The notes beneath the pieces are model-generated. The model did not search any database and was not told where the DNA came from. It saw only the letters and a list, made by a program, of their open reading frames with translations. The position numbers and the translations under genes are program-made. A DNA stretch of 64,000 nt from an uncultured Eubacteriales bacterium (GTDB lineage: Bacteria > Bacillota > Clostridia > Oscillospirales > Acutalibacteraceae): assembly GCA_910584745.1 (NCBI GenBank), contig CAJUDG010000001.1:248001-312000 (forward strand). The letters are read 5' to 3'. Shown here one piece after another: positions 17,511-26,671 of this stretch (positions are counted from its first letter, which is position 1; every line of letters begins with the position of its first letter).

Positions 17511-19268
17511 TTATAAGCGCATGATGAGCTCGACTGTTGTACCGCTGCTGTTGGTGGTATAGTTTATCTCCGGAGCCTGCTCCAAGAACAGATCCAGCCT
17601 GTCAAGCACGTTTTGTACCCCAAATCCGTCTGAACTGCCGCCTGTGTGAAGGCTGCCGGTATCGAAGCCATAGCCGTTATCGTGAACTTTTATTACGGTG
17701 TTCTCCTCGTCCTGGATAACCGACACGAGTATCTCTCCTGGCCGGTCCCGCAGCTTCAGCACGCCATGGATAAGCGCATTTTCTACAAAAGGCTGTATGG
17801 TCATTTTCGGGAGGACTACCGGACGGGCGGCCCCGGAGGTATCGATATTAAAGTTAAAGCGCCCGGGGTTTATCTCAGTCTGTATCCGCAGGTATACATG
17901 ACAGAACTCAAGCTCCTGCTCAAGGGTGACATTGCTGTTGCCGCCTCCCAGTACCAGCCGGAAATACTTGGCGATCAGGCTGATAATGCGGCTGGTGTCC
18001 CGGTCGCCCCGCTTAATAGCCGACCAGTTCACAGTATCCAGGACGTTATACAGAAAGTGTGGGTTTATCTGCCACTGCAGGGCTTTGAGCTCAGCCATCT
18101 GTGCTTTCAGCTTGTCCTGCACCGACTGCTCCGTCAGCTCGCGGACCCTGAGAATGAGCTTACCGGTATTGTTGGCCAGCAGATTGAGATTTGATGTCTT
18201 GTCATACAAAGTCATCTCACCCTGGCTGATATCCGGCAGGCGGAGGCTCATGGCTATGCTCTGCAGGCGTTTGTCGTAATAGTTGGTTATGAAAAGGATC
18301 ATCGCCAGGATAACTATCAGGAAGAATACCGCAAAGGCGATAATCATGGTCAGCATTGTGAGCATCAGTTGCAGATATCCCCCGCTGTCATTCAGGCTCC
18401 CTGCCTCCACCAGATAGACCAGGTACCACTCTGAAGCCAACACCTTGGCATAGGCATAATTACAGCTCTCCTGCTCGACCACCCCGCTGTCCTGTTCCAG
18501 CTCTTTAGCGGTGAGCGTTGGGGAAGGGGAATCCTCCGCCCCATGGGACAGCACCGTCTGGCCGTTCTTGTCCATCACCCAGAAGCTGGATCCGGCAGAG
18601 AGAGCTGGGCTTGCCAGCAGGCTCTCCACCCTGGCGTAGTCCATGCCGACCTGCACATAGGCGTTTACCTTAGTGACGTCACGTTTGCCGTATACCGGCA
18701 CCGAGTAGGTGACCCTGGAAGCGAGCCGTCCCCGGGGCGGCTCATATTTCCACATGGACCCTGGCATAAGGTACCCGTTTTCAGTCACGTCATGGGAGCT
18801 GAGAAAATCCTCCTTTGGGAAAAAGTTCACGCCCTCTCTCGCATAGAGCTTGGAATCGTCCACGTACAGGGTAAGCTGCAGGCCCTGGGAGACTATGCTC
18901 ATCTCCGCAAAATCCCTTCTTATGCTTTCCGCGTCGTGGTAATCCTGGATGACTTGCGAAGGCGGGCGGTCCATTATCGTCCGGACCTCTCCTGAGGAGG
19001 CAATGGTCTGCCCCACGTTCAACATAAGCTGGAACTGAAAGGACAGGTTTGAAGCCACCTGCACTACGGTCTCGTCCGCAGACTTCAGCAGTGACCGCTG
19101 TATCCGATCTTCAGACAGGTGGTACGAGAATAGTATAAGCACTACCGCCGGCAGCGTTACCAAAAGCAAATAGGGCAGCACAAACTGGGTCGTCATGCTG
19201 CTGTTTGCAAAAAATGTCCGCAATCGCATGGAGACATCGGAAAGAGGCCGTTTTTTCATGCCTGTCAC
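17511..19268 (-). CDS. Sensor histidine kinase, YesM type
   Basis: A membrane kinase of the LytS/YesM group that controls sugar uptake genes. The 585-aa product has one membrane segment at about 28-48, a large extracellular sensor region, a second membrane segment at about 300-325, a HAMP-like linker, and the His_kinase motif QWQINPHFLYNVLD with H404. The ATP-binding part has the N-box FVENALIHGV and DNGYGF. Its start overlaps the response-regulator stop (ATGA), so the pair is coupled. The probable target is the importer operon directly downstream. Confidence 0.92.
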   Translation of the reverse strand: MTGMKKRPLSDVSMRLRTFFANSSMTTQFVLPYLLLVTLPAVVLILFSYHLSEDRIQRSLLKSADETVVQVASNLSFQFQLMLNVGQTIASSGEVRTIMDRPPSQVIQDYHDAESIRRDFAEMSIVSQGLQLTLYVDDSKLYAREGVNFFPKEDFLSSHDVTENGYLMPGSMWKYEPPRGRLASRVTYSVPVYGKRDVTKVNAYVQVGMDYARVESLLASPALSAGSSFWVMDKNGQTVLSHGAEDSPSPTLTAKELEQDSGVVEQESCNYAYAKVLASEWYLVYLVEAGSLNDSGGYLQLMLTMLTMIIAFAVFFLIVILAMILFITNYYDKRLQSIAMSLRLPDISQGEMTLYDKTSNLNLLANNTGKLILRVRELTEQSVQDKLKAQMAELKALQWQINPHFLYNVLDTVNWSAIKRGDRDTSRIISLIAKYFRLVLGGGNSNVTLEQELEFCHVYLRIQTEINPGRFNFNIDTSGAARPVVLPKMTIQPFVENALIHGVLKLRDRPGEILVSVIQDEENTVIKVHDNGYGFDTGSLHTGGSSDGFGVQNVLDRLDLFLEQAPEINYTTNSSGTTVELIMRL

Positions 19269-20896
19269 CTGCCCTCCCCGGTAAGGCGCTCCCGAAGGTT
19301 GCCCCGGTACTGGGAGGGGGATACCCCGAGATACTTCTTGAATATGCGGGTAAAATAGCCCGGGTCGCCGTAGCCCACCATATCGCCCACCTCATTTATC
19401 TTATTTTTAGGGTCCAAAAGCAGTCCCGCCGCTTTATACACCCGGGTCTTTGCCAGATAGTCCATGATGGTCTGTCCGGTGCTCTGCTTGAATAGGGTGC
19501 ACATATAGGCTTTGCTTATGTTTACCCTTCCCGCAAGCTCGTCCAGCGTCCACTGATAGGCATACTCCTCTTTCAGTATTCGCTTTACCAGTACCACGCT
19601 GGAGGCATACTCCCCTTGGCGCTGGCAGAAGCTGTGCACTGTGTCCCTGAAATACTGTCCGAGACAGTGCTTCAGCCCCTCCAGGGTGCTTTGCCCGAAC
19701 ACCGAGTTTATGGCGTCGTTCTGCTTCCTGAAGTCCACTGCTCCGGCGGCATCCTGGCCTGTAAGCTGGTCGTGTAGCTTGTAAACTATGTGAAAGCAGA
19801 AAGTTTTGATATCCTCCTCTCCGATGTCCTCCACGCTTAACAGCCGCCCAAAAATATCCTCCACAAAGGCGTCTATTCTGGCCGGGTCCTGATAGAGCGG
19901 CAGGTCCAGCCTCAAGCCCTCAAGGTATTGGTACGCGAGCAGCATATCGGCTTTCTTTCTCTGCTGGCCCCCCTGGGCGGCATATATACCGCTGCCGTGC
20001 AGGAAGCGGTCCTTGATATTCTCCTTGGCCACCTGATATGAGGATACAATCTCAGTCACAGAGTCCACCACTGTCCCGGCTCCAACCGATACCACTATGC
20101 CCAGAGTCTCCTCCAGTATATCCCGAAGGCGGACATAGAAATCCCCAAGCTCATCCGGGTCCAGGCGCTTATCGTGCAGCATCCCGGCAAACTGCTGTTT
20201 CCCTTCTTGGGCGGCGTACCCGTGCCAGCGCCCCTCAAAGAGGTCGGAGATTATATTGAGCACAGCAAAGGAGCACAGATACTTCTCCTTTTCTGCCGTG
20301 GGGTTAAAAAAGCTCCCGTACTCGTCTATGGTCAGTATAAATGCGTTTACTTTGTCGCCGGGGTCCAGCTCAAGCCCCAAAAACTCAGCATCCGCCTGTA
20401 TCTCGGAAAAGCTTTCGGCCCCGTGGTTCAGAAGGCCCAGAAAGTACCTGTCCCTCAGCAATGGCATGCTCCGGCGCAGCTGGGCCTCCATCTTATTCAG
20501 CTTTTCGGCTCTGAGCGCATCATCGTGGAGCCGGGCGACGATGCGGCTGACGGCGGTCTCCAGCTCTGACAGGTCCAGGGGCTTGAGAATATAGTCCGAA
20601 GCGCCGAAACGTATGGCCGACTTTACAAGAGCTACCTCTGAGTAGCCGCTGATGAACAGCACGGCAATACGCATACCGGCGGCCAAAAGCTTCTGCAGCA
20701 GCACGGTGCCGTCCATCCTGGGCATTTTCACGTCGCTTATCAGAATATCCGGTTTCAAGTCAAGTATCTGTTCATAGGCCTCATCGCCGTCCGAGGCGTC
20801 CCCGACTATTTCAACATCGTATTTTGCCCAGTTGAAATAGTTCCTGAGGCCGTCCCTGGTGGCAGCATCATCGTCTACAATAAATGCTCTGTACAT
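19265..20896 (-). CDS. Response regulator with AraC-type DNA-binding domain, YesN type
   Basis: The 543-aa protein has a receiver domain at 1-120 with the phosphate-accepting D55 in ILISDVKMPRMDG and K105 in ILKPLDLSEL. A long middle region is followed by an AraC HTH pair at about 440-535 (LDELAGRVNISKAYMCTLFK and a second helix pair ending GDPGYFTRIFKKYLGVSP). It probably activates the sugar ABC operon, whose promoter lacks a good -35. It is followed by the kinase gene with a four-base overlap and preceded by the FAD oxidoreductase gene, about 60 bases upstream. Confidence 0.92.
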   Translation of the reverse strand: MYRAFIVDDDAATRDGLRNYFNWAKYDVEIVGDASDGDEAYEQILDLKPDILISDVKMPRMDGTVLLQKLLAAGMRIAVLFISGYSEVALVKSAIRFGASDYILKPLDLSELETAVSRIVARLHDDALRAEKLNKMEAQLRRSMPLLRDRYFLGLLNHGAESFSEIQADAEFLGLELDPGDKVNAFILTIDEYGSFFNPTAEKEKYLCSFAVLNIISDLFEGRWHGYAAQEGKQQFAGMLHDKRLDPDELGDFYVRLRDILEETLGIVVSVGAGTVVDSVTEIVSSYQVAKENIKDRFLHGSGIYAAQGGQQRKKADMLLAYQYLEGLRLDLPLYQDPARIDAFVEDIFGRLLSVEDIGEEDIKTFCFHIVYKLHDQLTGQDAAGAVDFRKQNDAINSVFGQSTLEGLKHCLGQYFRDTVHSFCQRQGEYASSVVLVKRILKEEYAYQWTLDELAGRVNISKAYMCTLFKQSTGQTIMDYLAKTRVYKAAGLLLDPKNKINEVGDMVGYGDPGYFTRIFKKYLGVSPSQYRGNLRERLTGEGR

Positions 20897-20956
20897 GTCT
20901 CCACCTCCAGAAAAAGGAGCAGCGGGAGAGCTCCCCCGCTGCCGGATAAACTATAA

Positions 20957-22222
20957 TCAGAACTTTCCCCCATGGGCAGCCAACAGCTCTTGCAGCTTTT
21001 TGACGTTCACCGCGGCCGGAGTGGTCCTCTCAGAGGCGGCTAGCGCGGCAGCTATCCCGGCGGCCTCGCCAAGGCAGCAGACGATCGGCATTATGCGTAT
21101 GGATGCCTGGGCCTCATGGGTGGCCGATATGCACCTCCCGGTGACCAGCAGGTTCTCAGTCTCCAGAGGAAGCATGGTGCGGTATGGCACGGAGTAATAC
21201 TGGCCTTCGGGGAAGTAGTAATGGCTGGTGCCAGTGCCTTCGGGATTGTGGATATCTATGTCATAGTTGCCCAGAGCTATAGAGTCGTCAAATTTTTTGC
21301 ACTGCACCAGATCCTCCTGGGTCAGCACATACCGGCCCTTGAGCATACGGCTCTCGCGGATGCCGATTTCAGCGGCGGTAGACAGCAGAGTGGCGTTCTG
21401 GAAACCGTCTATGTTCTCCCGCAAGAAGTCGTACATTTCAAATACCTGTTCCCTGGCGTCTATTTCAGCCGCTGTCAGGTCGTCCATGTCCACAGGGGAG
21501 CGCTTTACGATGCGTGTAGTGTTGAAATGCAGCACGCCCTCATTTACCGTATGGAATATCAGCACGTTTTCCCGTGGGTTCTTTATCCGCCCCTCGGCCT
21601 GGAACTGACAGTAGAGCCGGTTTATCTCCGGACGCACTTTGGCATAGGCGTCCAGATCAATGTTCCCCAACCGGAAGCAGAGCGTCATGGGCTGGCAAAG
21701 GTTGTCGGCAGGACGCCCAAGCACCCAGCCGCACCCGGACATCACGCCCAGCGTCATGTCCCCGGTAGCGTCGATAAACATGTCCCCTTCAATAGTGCGG
21801 GTGTCGGCCCCGGCGGACACTGTAATGGAGGTGATGCGCCCATTATCCATGTTCACGCCGCTAAGATAAGCGTGGAAAAGCAAATGGACGCCCTCGCGGG
21901 CCGTCATACGATTGAGGATAAGCTTCAGATATTCCTCGTGGATCGTCTCCTTGCCTTTATATCTCCTGTCCGGCTGATAGCGGTCAGCAAAACGGTTCAG
22001 TTCATCCCGTATAGTCAGATACAATCCCTGGCTGAGCTCAGTAAACTGTCCGTCGATTTTTGTGCCGTTGGGCATAAACGGGTTGACAAGGCAGTTGGCT
22101 GCCGCGCCCCCAAGGCCGTTGCCCTTTTCAACAAGAAGCGTCTCGGCGCCCTCTCTCGCGGCGGCAATGGCAGCGGCGACCCCGGCAAAGCCTCCGCCCA
22201 AAACTATCACGTCATAACGCAT
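20957..22222 (-). CDS. FAD-dependent oxidoreductase (FAD_oxidored family)
   Basis: A flavoenzyme of unknown substrate. The 421-aa product begins RYDVIVLGGGFAGVAAAIAA, the FAD-binding Rossmann motif, followed by the acidic strand end LLVEKG and GLGGAAANCLVNPF. The second FAD motif is GDMFIDATGDMTLG, and the C-terminal VTGRCISATHEAQASIRI closes the fold. The frame is open to 22264, but the ATG at 22222 has GGAGG at the right distance. It lies at the head of the YesN/YesM block, so it may act on the sugar or aglycone taken up by the importer; that is inference. Confidence 0.85.
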   Translation of the reverse strand: MRYDVIVLGGGFAGVAAAIAAAREGAETLLVEKGNGLGGAAANCLVNPFMPNGTKIDGQFTELSQGLYLTIRDELNRFADRYQPDRRYKGKETIHEEYLKLILNRMTAREGVHLLFHAYLSGVNMDNGRITSITVSAGADTRTIEGDMFIDATGDMTLGVMSGCGWVLGRPADNLCQPMTLCFRLGNIDLDAYAKVRPEINRLYCQFQAEGRIKNPRENVLIFHTVNEGVLHFNTTRIVKRSPVDMDDLTAAEIDAREQVFEMYDFLRENIDGFQNATLLSTAAEIGIRESRMLKGRYVLTQEDLVQCKKFDDSIALGNYDIDIHNPEGTGTSHYYFPEGQYYSVPYRTMLPLETENLLVTGRCISATHEAQASIRIMPIVCCLGEAAGIAAALAASERTTPAAVNVKKLQELLAAHGGKF

Positions 22223-22616
22223 CCAAAAACCTCCAATCAAATATTCTAAGCATATAATAACCAAGCCGGCGGGATTTTACCATACCCCTGATTCTAATTT
22301 GTGGGATTATATTTTGGAAAGACGCGTTCGGCCGTGGGCCTGGATAATGCTGGAAACCGGAAAATCCGGCTCGGAGGTACACCTTTGGAAAACTACTTGG
22401 CCTAAAAATCAGTAAAATTAGCAGAAAGCAAAGGTGGTATTTTGCTTTCTGCCAAGCGTGGGTATTTATATTTTTAGCTATAGAACACTTTATTATGTAA
22501 CTCTGTGATTACGCTTTTCATCGCATGATTGCGGTTATTCTTCTTGGAGTTGACGTTTTTCGCTCTAAAGTCAGCCCTTTCCTCTTTTCTCAAACAAGCC
22601 TTAAAAAGTAATGTTT
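22223..22616. other. Intergenic region with one terminator
   Basis: About 390 bases between the FAD oxidoreductase start and the ANTAR gene stop. It contains the terminator at 22420-22451 and presumably the promoter of the oxidoreductase operon. I find no open frame with a ribosome site and no RNA I can name. Confidence 0.6.
22420..22451 (-). terminator. Terminator of the glt-glnA-ANTAR operon
   Basis: A perfect 12-bp stem (GCAGAAAGCAAA / TTTGCTTTCTGC) lies about 165 bases beyond the ANTAR stop; on the minus strand it is followed by TAATTTTAC. Confidence 0.65.
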
Positions 22617-23204
22617 CTACATAAACTCTCCATCCAATACCCTCTGAGCCGCCTGCCCCTTTGCAACGCCGCGGTCCATTGCCAGTTTCTCTATATAACG
22701 GTGGGCCTGGGGCTCATCCATGCCGCAGGATTCTATCAGGAGCCATTTGGCCCGGTTCACCAGGCGTATCTCCGCCATCTTCTCCTCCAGAGAAAGGCTC
22801 TTTCTCTCTACTCCCCTTAGCTTTTCCCGTGCGCTGACCATCCATCGCAGAGCCTGGTCCATGCCGGATCCGGACAGTGGTTTTTGCAGGGTGAACACCC
22901 CATGGGATGCCGCCATCTGGTACACACCGCCGTGAAGCTCGGCCTTCACCATCAGCACCACCACCCTTTCTGAGGCCTCTGAGACGTCGATGGCGAACCC
23001 GACCCCTGCGCCGTCCGGAAGAGGTGAGTTCACCAGCACAAAGTCGAAGGCCCTCTCGTTGAGTGCCCTCCGCCCCTCGCTTATGCTCCCGGCAAACTGG
23101 GTATGGGAGAGAAGGGATCCGGGCATAAAGCCTTCCAGCGCCCGTTTGAATTTATCGCCGCCGGATATTACCAGCATACTGTATACTCTTTCCTCCAAGC
23201 CCAT
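22617..23204 (-). CDS. ANTAR-domain RNA-binding antiterminator with degenerate receiver
   Basis: Residues 1-120 form a receiver-like domain and 128-190 an ANTAR domain (EKMAEIRLVNRAKWLLIESC, then MDEPQAHRYIEKLAMDRGVA), the fold that binds paired hairpins in mRNA leaders and blocks terminators. Where a true receiver has its phosphorylated aspartate, this one has Asn (VLVNSPLPDG, N59), so control by phosphorylation is doubtful. It ends the glt-glnA operon, 27 bases after glnA. The leaders of this operon and of the divergent glnN both start with an ANTAR-like hexaloop hairpin over a terminator. I infer that this protein controls both in response to nitrogen. Confidence 0.88.
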   Translation of the reverse strand: MGLEERVYSMLVISGGDKFKRALEGFMPGSLLSHTQFAGSISEGRRALNERAFDFVLVNSPLPDGAGVGFAIDVSEASERVVVLMVKAELHGGVYQMAASHGVFTLQKPLSGSGMDQALRWMVSAREKLRGVERKSLSLEEKMAEIRLVNRAKWLLIESCGMDEPQAHRYIEKLAMDRGVAKGQAAQRVLDGEFM

Positions 23205-23231
23205 GACCTTCCCCCCTTTTCAGTAAATCCG

Positions 23232-24437
23232 TCACCGCAGGCTGTTCAGGATACACGCGGGCAGGTGTTCCCTTATAAAAGCGCTTTCCAGAGCAAGCGC
23301 TCTGGCCTCCTGCAATGTGCCGGGCAGAAGGTCATACTGACTCAGATTTTCAAGCGGAGCCTTATATAAGTTCAAATCCGCCACCATAGGCAGCTCCAGC
23401 TGCTTGCGGATGCCGTAGAGTCCGGCATAAATGATTAGCGCGAAAGCGAGGTAGGGATTCGCCTCCGGGTCGGGAGAGCGAAGCTCCGCGCGCCTGTACT
23501 GCCCGGAGCCAGAGGGAATGCGCACCAGTTGGGAGCGATTCTCGCTGGACCAGGAGATATAACGCGGCGCTTTGAACTGCCCGAACCGGGCGTATGACGG
23601 CTCTGTCGGATTTAGGAAGGCCGTCATTTCCCGCACCTTATCCAGTACGCCCGCTATCATATAGCAGATATCGTCCCCGCTTTGCTCCGAGCGCACAGAT
23701 ATATTTATGTGAAAGCCATTTCCGGGCTGGCCCTCAAGGGGTTTGGGGGAAAAGTCGGCACAAAGCCCGTTGCGCCTTGCCACGGTCTTCACCACCGTGC
23801 GAAAGGTCATGGCGTTGTCCGCGGCGGTAAGGGGGTCGGAGTAGCGGAAGTCTATCTCGTTCTGGCCCGGCCCCTCCTTATGGTAGGAGCTCTCCGGGGT
23901 CATGCCCATCTGCTCTAGGGTCAGGCATATCTCCCGGCGGATATTCTCGCCCCTGTCCTCGGGGGCGATATCCATATACCCGGCCTTGTCGTAGGGCTCA
24001 AGGGTGGGCTCTCCCCTATCGTCCAGGTTGAAAAGATAGAACTCCTGCTCGGCCCCGAAGTAGAAGCTGCGGCCCAGGCTCTCGCCCTCGGCCACGGCCC
24101 TTTGCAGCAGGCTTCTGGTGTCGCCGGGAAAGTCCCTGCCATCCGGCAGGCTGACCCGGCTGAACATGCGCACCACCTTGCCGTGCTCCGGCCGCCATGG
24201 CAGGACCATCAGGGTGGAGGGGTCCGGATACAGCAGCAGATCCGAATATACCTCGTCCCCAAAGCCCTCCAGGGCCGAACCGTCGAAGGGTATGCCCCTC
24301 TCAAAGGCCCTTTGAAGCTCGCCGGGCAGTATGGAGATGTTCTTCTGCCGGCCGGACACGTCGCAGAAGGCGAGCCTTATAAACTTCACATCGTCCTCCT
24401 GCACAAACTGCATTACCTCGTCCTCTGTATATTTCAT
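23232..24437 (-). CDS. glnA: Glutamine synthetase, type I, short form
   Basis: Makes glutamine from glutamate, ammonia and ATP. The 401-aa protein has the beta-grasp N-domain (FIRLAFCDVSGRQKNI), the active-site block YFGAEQEFYLFN, the ammonia/glutamate site HKEGPGQNEIDFRY, GNGFHINIS and the ATP-site segment RIPSGSGQYRRAELRSPDP. It is about 40 residues shorter than usual GSI, mainly at the C-terminus, and has NPTEPSYARFG where canonical enzymes have NPTVNSYKRL. It could therefore be a divergent GS or a GS-like ligase. Its position between glutamate synthase genes and the ANTAR gene favours nitrogen assimilation. Confidence 0.82.
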   Translation of the reverse strand: MKYTEDEVMQFVQEDDVKFIRLAFCDVSGRQKNISILPGELQRAFERGIPFDGSALEGFGDEVYSDLLLYPDPSTLMVLPWRPEHGKVVRMFSRVSLPDGRDFPGDTRSLLQRAVAEGESLGRSFYFGAEQEFYLFNLDDRGEPTLEPYDKAGYMDIAPEDRGENIRREICLTLEQMGMTPESSYHKEGPGQNEIDFRYSDPLTAADNAMTFRTVVKTVARRNGLCADFSPKPLEGQPGNGFHINISVRSEQSGDDICYMIAGVLDKVREMTAFLNPTEPSYARFGQFKAPRYISWSSENRSQLVRIPSGSGQYRRAELRSPDPEANPYLAFALIIYAGLYGIRKQLELPMVADLNLYKAPLENLSQYDLLPGTLQEARALALESAFIREHLPACILNSLR

Positions 24438-24450
24438 GGGCCTTCTCCTT

Positions 24451-25164
24451 TCAATTCATGACATACATCTGCTTATAGGGATTCTTGCTGTCGGGTGTAA
24501 TAATGGTGAAAGGGCTCTTCAGAATCTCGTCCATACTATACCCAAAGGTCTCGCAGAAGTCCCTGATATGCTCCGAGACCGCCTCAAGGTCCCCTTTCTC
24601 CGCGGGCCTTGCGGTGACCTGGTCCGGGAAGACAATATCCCCGCAGTCCCCGCGTATCAGCATTTTCCCGCCGTGCATACCGGTGCAGGGAAAGTTGCCC
24701 ACCGGCCTGCCGCCGCTTATGGCCAGCACGATTATTATGCCCCCCGCCTGATACTCCCCGAGAAAGCTTCCGGCGCTGCCGCCTATCACCATCGCGGGGA
24801 CCTTGTCCTCATAGGCCTTCATGTGGATCCCGGCCCTATACCCGGCGTCGCCTTTTACAAGGATCCTGCCGCCCCGCATGGCGTAGCCCGCCGCGTCGCC
24901 TATGCTGCCGTGGACTATGATCTCCCCGGCGTTCATGGTGTCGCCCACCGCGTCCTGGGCGTTGCCCATGACCGTTATGCTGCCGCCGTTGAGGTATGCC
25001 CCCAGGGCGTTGCCGGGCACGCCGTCTATTATAAGCGCCCCATGTCCCATGCCCGCGCCGATGAACCGCTGGCCGCGGCAGCCGGCAAGCCTGCAGCCGG
25101 GCGTGCCGCGAAGCTTCTCGTTTATCTCCCGATAGCCAAGGCCCTCTATATTTATCGTCTCCAT
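24451..25164 (-). CDS. Glutamate synthase, GXGXG (GltB C-terminal) domain protein
   Basis: This 237-aa protein is the stand-alone C-terminal beta-helix of the glutamate synthase large subunit, a structural domain of repeated G-x-G turns (for example AGCRGQRFIGAGMGHG, NAGEIIVHGSIGDAAGYAMR, GGRILVKGDAGYRAG). In most bacteria it is fused to the amidotransferase and FMN domains; here the three are separate genes, as in methanogens and some Clostridia. It lies one base after the FMN-domain gene and 13 bases before glnA. It has no catalytic residues of its own and should bridge the other two subunits. Confidence 0.9.
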   Translation of the reverse strand: METINIEGLGYREINEKLRGTPGCRLAGCRGQRFIGAGMGHGALIIDGVPGNALGAYLNGGSITVMGNAQDAVGDTMNAGEIIVHGSIGDAAGYAMRGGRILVKGDAGYRAGIHMKAYEDKVPAMVIGGSAGSFLGEYQAGGIIIVLAISGGRPVGNFPCTGMHGGKMLIRGDCGDIVFPDQVTARPAEKGDLEAVSEHIRDFCETFGYSMDEILKSPFTIITPDSKNPYKQMYVMN

Positions 25165-25165
25165 A

Positions 25166-26671
25166 TTATTCCCCCGCGTGTTTTACGCCTAAAATATCCA
25201 GCTCCTTTTGGGTGAGCCCAATGCCCCGAAGCATAAGCCTGTTGCCCTTAAGCGCCTCAACAGAGTTTATCCCCATGCCGCCCATGAGCTCCTTTATCTC
25301 GTGCCTCCAGGCCGTCATCAGGTTTACAAGCCGTTTTGCCGCCATATCCGGGTCCAGGCGCTTTACAAGCTCTGGGTCCTGGGTGGCTATGCCCCAGGCG
25401 CAGCGCCCGGTCTGGCAGGTGTGGCAGAGGTGGCAGCCCATGCTGAGCATTGCCGCCGTGGCTATATAGCAGGCGTCCGCCCCCAGGGCCACGGCCTTCA
25501 CCACGTCGGCGGCAGAGCGGATGCTGCCCCCGGCGACCAGGGTCACCCGGCCCCTAATGCCCTCGTCCCTAAGGCGCTGGTCCACCGCAGCCAACGCCAG
25601 CTCGATGGGTATGCCCACGTTGTCCCTTATGCGCGTGGGAGCGGCGCCCGTGCCGCCTCTAAAGCCGTCGATGGCGATGATATCCGCGCCGCTTCTGGCT
25701 ATGCCGCTGGCGATGGCGGCTATATTGTGCACCGCCGCCACTTTCACGATCACCGGCTTTTTATACTCTGTGACCTCCTTTATAGAAAGCACCAACTGCC
25801 GCAGGTCCTCAATGGAATAGATGTCATGGTGTGGGGCAGGAGAAATGGCGTCAGAGCCCTCGGGTATCATCCGGGTGCGGGACACGTCGCCCACTATCTT
25901 AGTTCCCGGCAGGTGCCCGCCGATGCCGGGCTTCGCCCCCTGGCCCATCTTTATCTCGATGGCCGCCCCGGCGTTAAGATACCGCTCGTGGACCCCGAAC
26001 CGCCCTGAGGCCACCTGCACGATGGTATTGGCCCCGTACCTGTAGAGATCCTCGTGGAGCCCGCCCTCGCCGGTGTTGTACAGTATGCCAAGCTCCTCCG
26101 AGGCCCTGGCCAGGGCCTCGTGGGCGTTATAGCTTATGGAGCCGTAGCTCATGGCCGAGAACATCACCGGCATTGAGAGCTCCACCATTGGCGGCAGGGA
26201 CGTGTCAAGAGAGCCGTCGGGCTTTCTCTGAACGCGCTCAGGCCGCTGGCCCAGGAAGACCCTGGTCTCCATGGGCTCCCTGAGGGGATCTATAGGCGGG
26301 TTCGTCACCTGGGAGGCGTTTAAAAGCAGCCTGTCCCAATAGACCGGCATATCCTTGGGGCTGCCCATGGAGGAGAGCAGCACCCCGCCGGTCCCGGCCT
26401 GTTTGTATATCTCGTGGACGGTGCGCTGCCGCCAGTTCATATTGCCAAGGGGCGCGCAGTCAGATTTCACTATTTTGATGGCCCTGGTGGGGCAGAAGCT
26501 GACGCAGCGCTGGCAGTTGACGCATTTGGAGTCGTCGGCCATGAGCCCGCCGCTCTTTTCGTCTGTTTGGTGCACCCCGTGGGAGCACTGCTTTACGCAG
26601 GCGTTACAGTTTATGCACCTTATGGGGTCCCGGCGGACCTCATATTCCGGGTAGATAAAGTCTATGCCCAT
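25166..26671 (-). CDS. Glutamate synthase FMN/Fe-S catalytic subunit (archaeal-type GltB)
   Basis: The subunit that turns 2-oxoglutarate and ammonia into glutamate on FMN. The 501-aa protein begins with a two-cluster ferredoxin domain (CINCNACVKQC at 19-29 and CVNCQRCVSFCP at 51-62). The FMN-binding barrel follows, with GQGAKPGIGGHLPG, IAIDGFRGGTGAAP and VAGGSIRSAADVVKA, and then the cluster segment CHLCHTCQTGRC. The added ferredoxin domain suggests that electrons come from ferredoxin or a partner other than GltD; no gltD is in the window. Start and stop overlap or touch the neighbouring subunit genes (TGATG with the amidotransferase). Confidence 0.9.
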   Translation of the reverse strand: MGIDFIYPEYEVRRDPIRCINCNACVKQCSHGVHQTDEKSGGLMADDSKCVNCQRCVSFCPTRAIKIVKSDCAPLGNMNWRQRTVHEIYKQAGTGGVLLSSMGSPKDMPVYWDRLLLNASQVTNPPIDPLREPMETRVFLGQRPERVQRKPDGSLDTSLPPMVELSMPVMFSAMSYGSISYNAHEALARASEELGILYNTGEGGLHEDLYRYGANTIVQVASGRFGVHERYLNAGAAIEIKMGQGAKPGIGGHLPGTKIVGDVSRTRMIPEGSDAISPAPHHDIYSIEDLRQLVLSIKEVTEYKKPVIVKVAAVHNIAAIASGIARSGADIIAIDGFRGGTGAAPTRIRDNVGIPIELALAAVDQRLRDEGIRGRVTLVAGGSIRSAADVVKAVALGADACYIATAAMLSMGCHLCHTCQTGRCAWGIATQDPELVKRLDPDMAAKRLVNLMTAWRHEIKELMGGMGINSVEALKGNRLMLRGIGLTQKELDILGVKHAGE

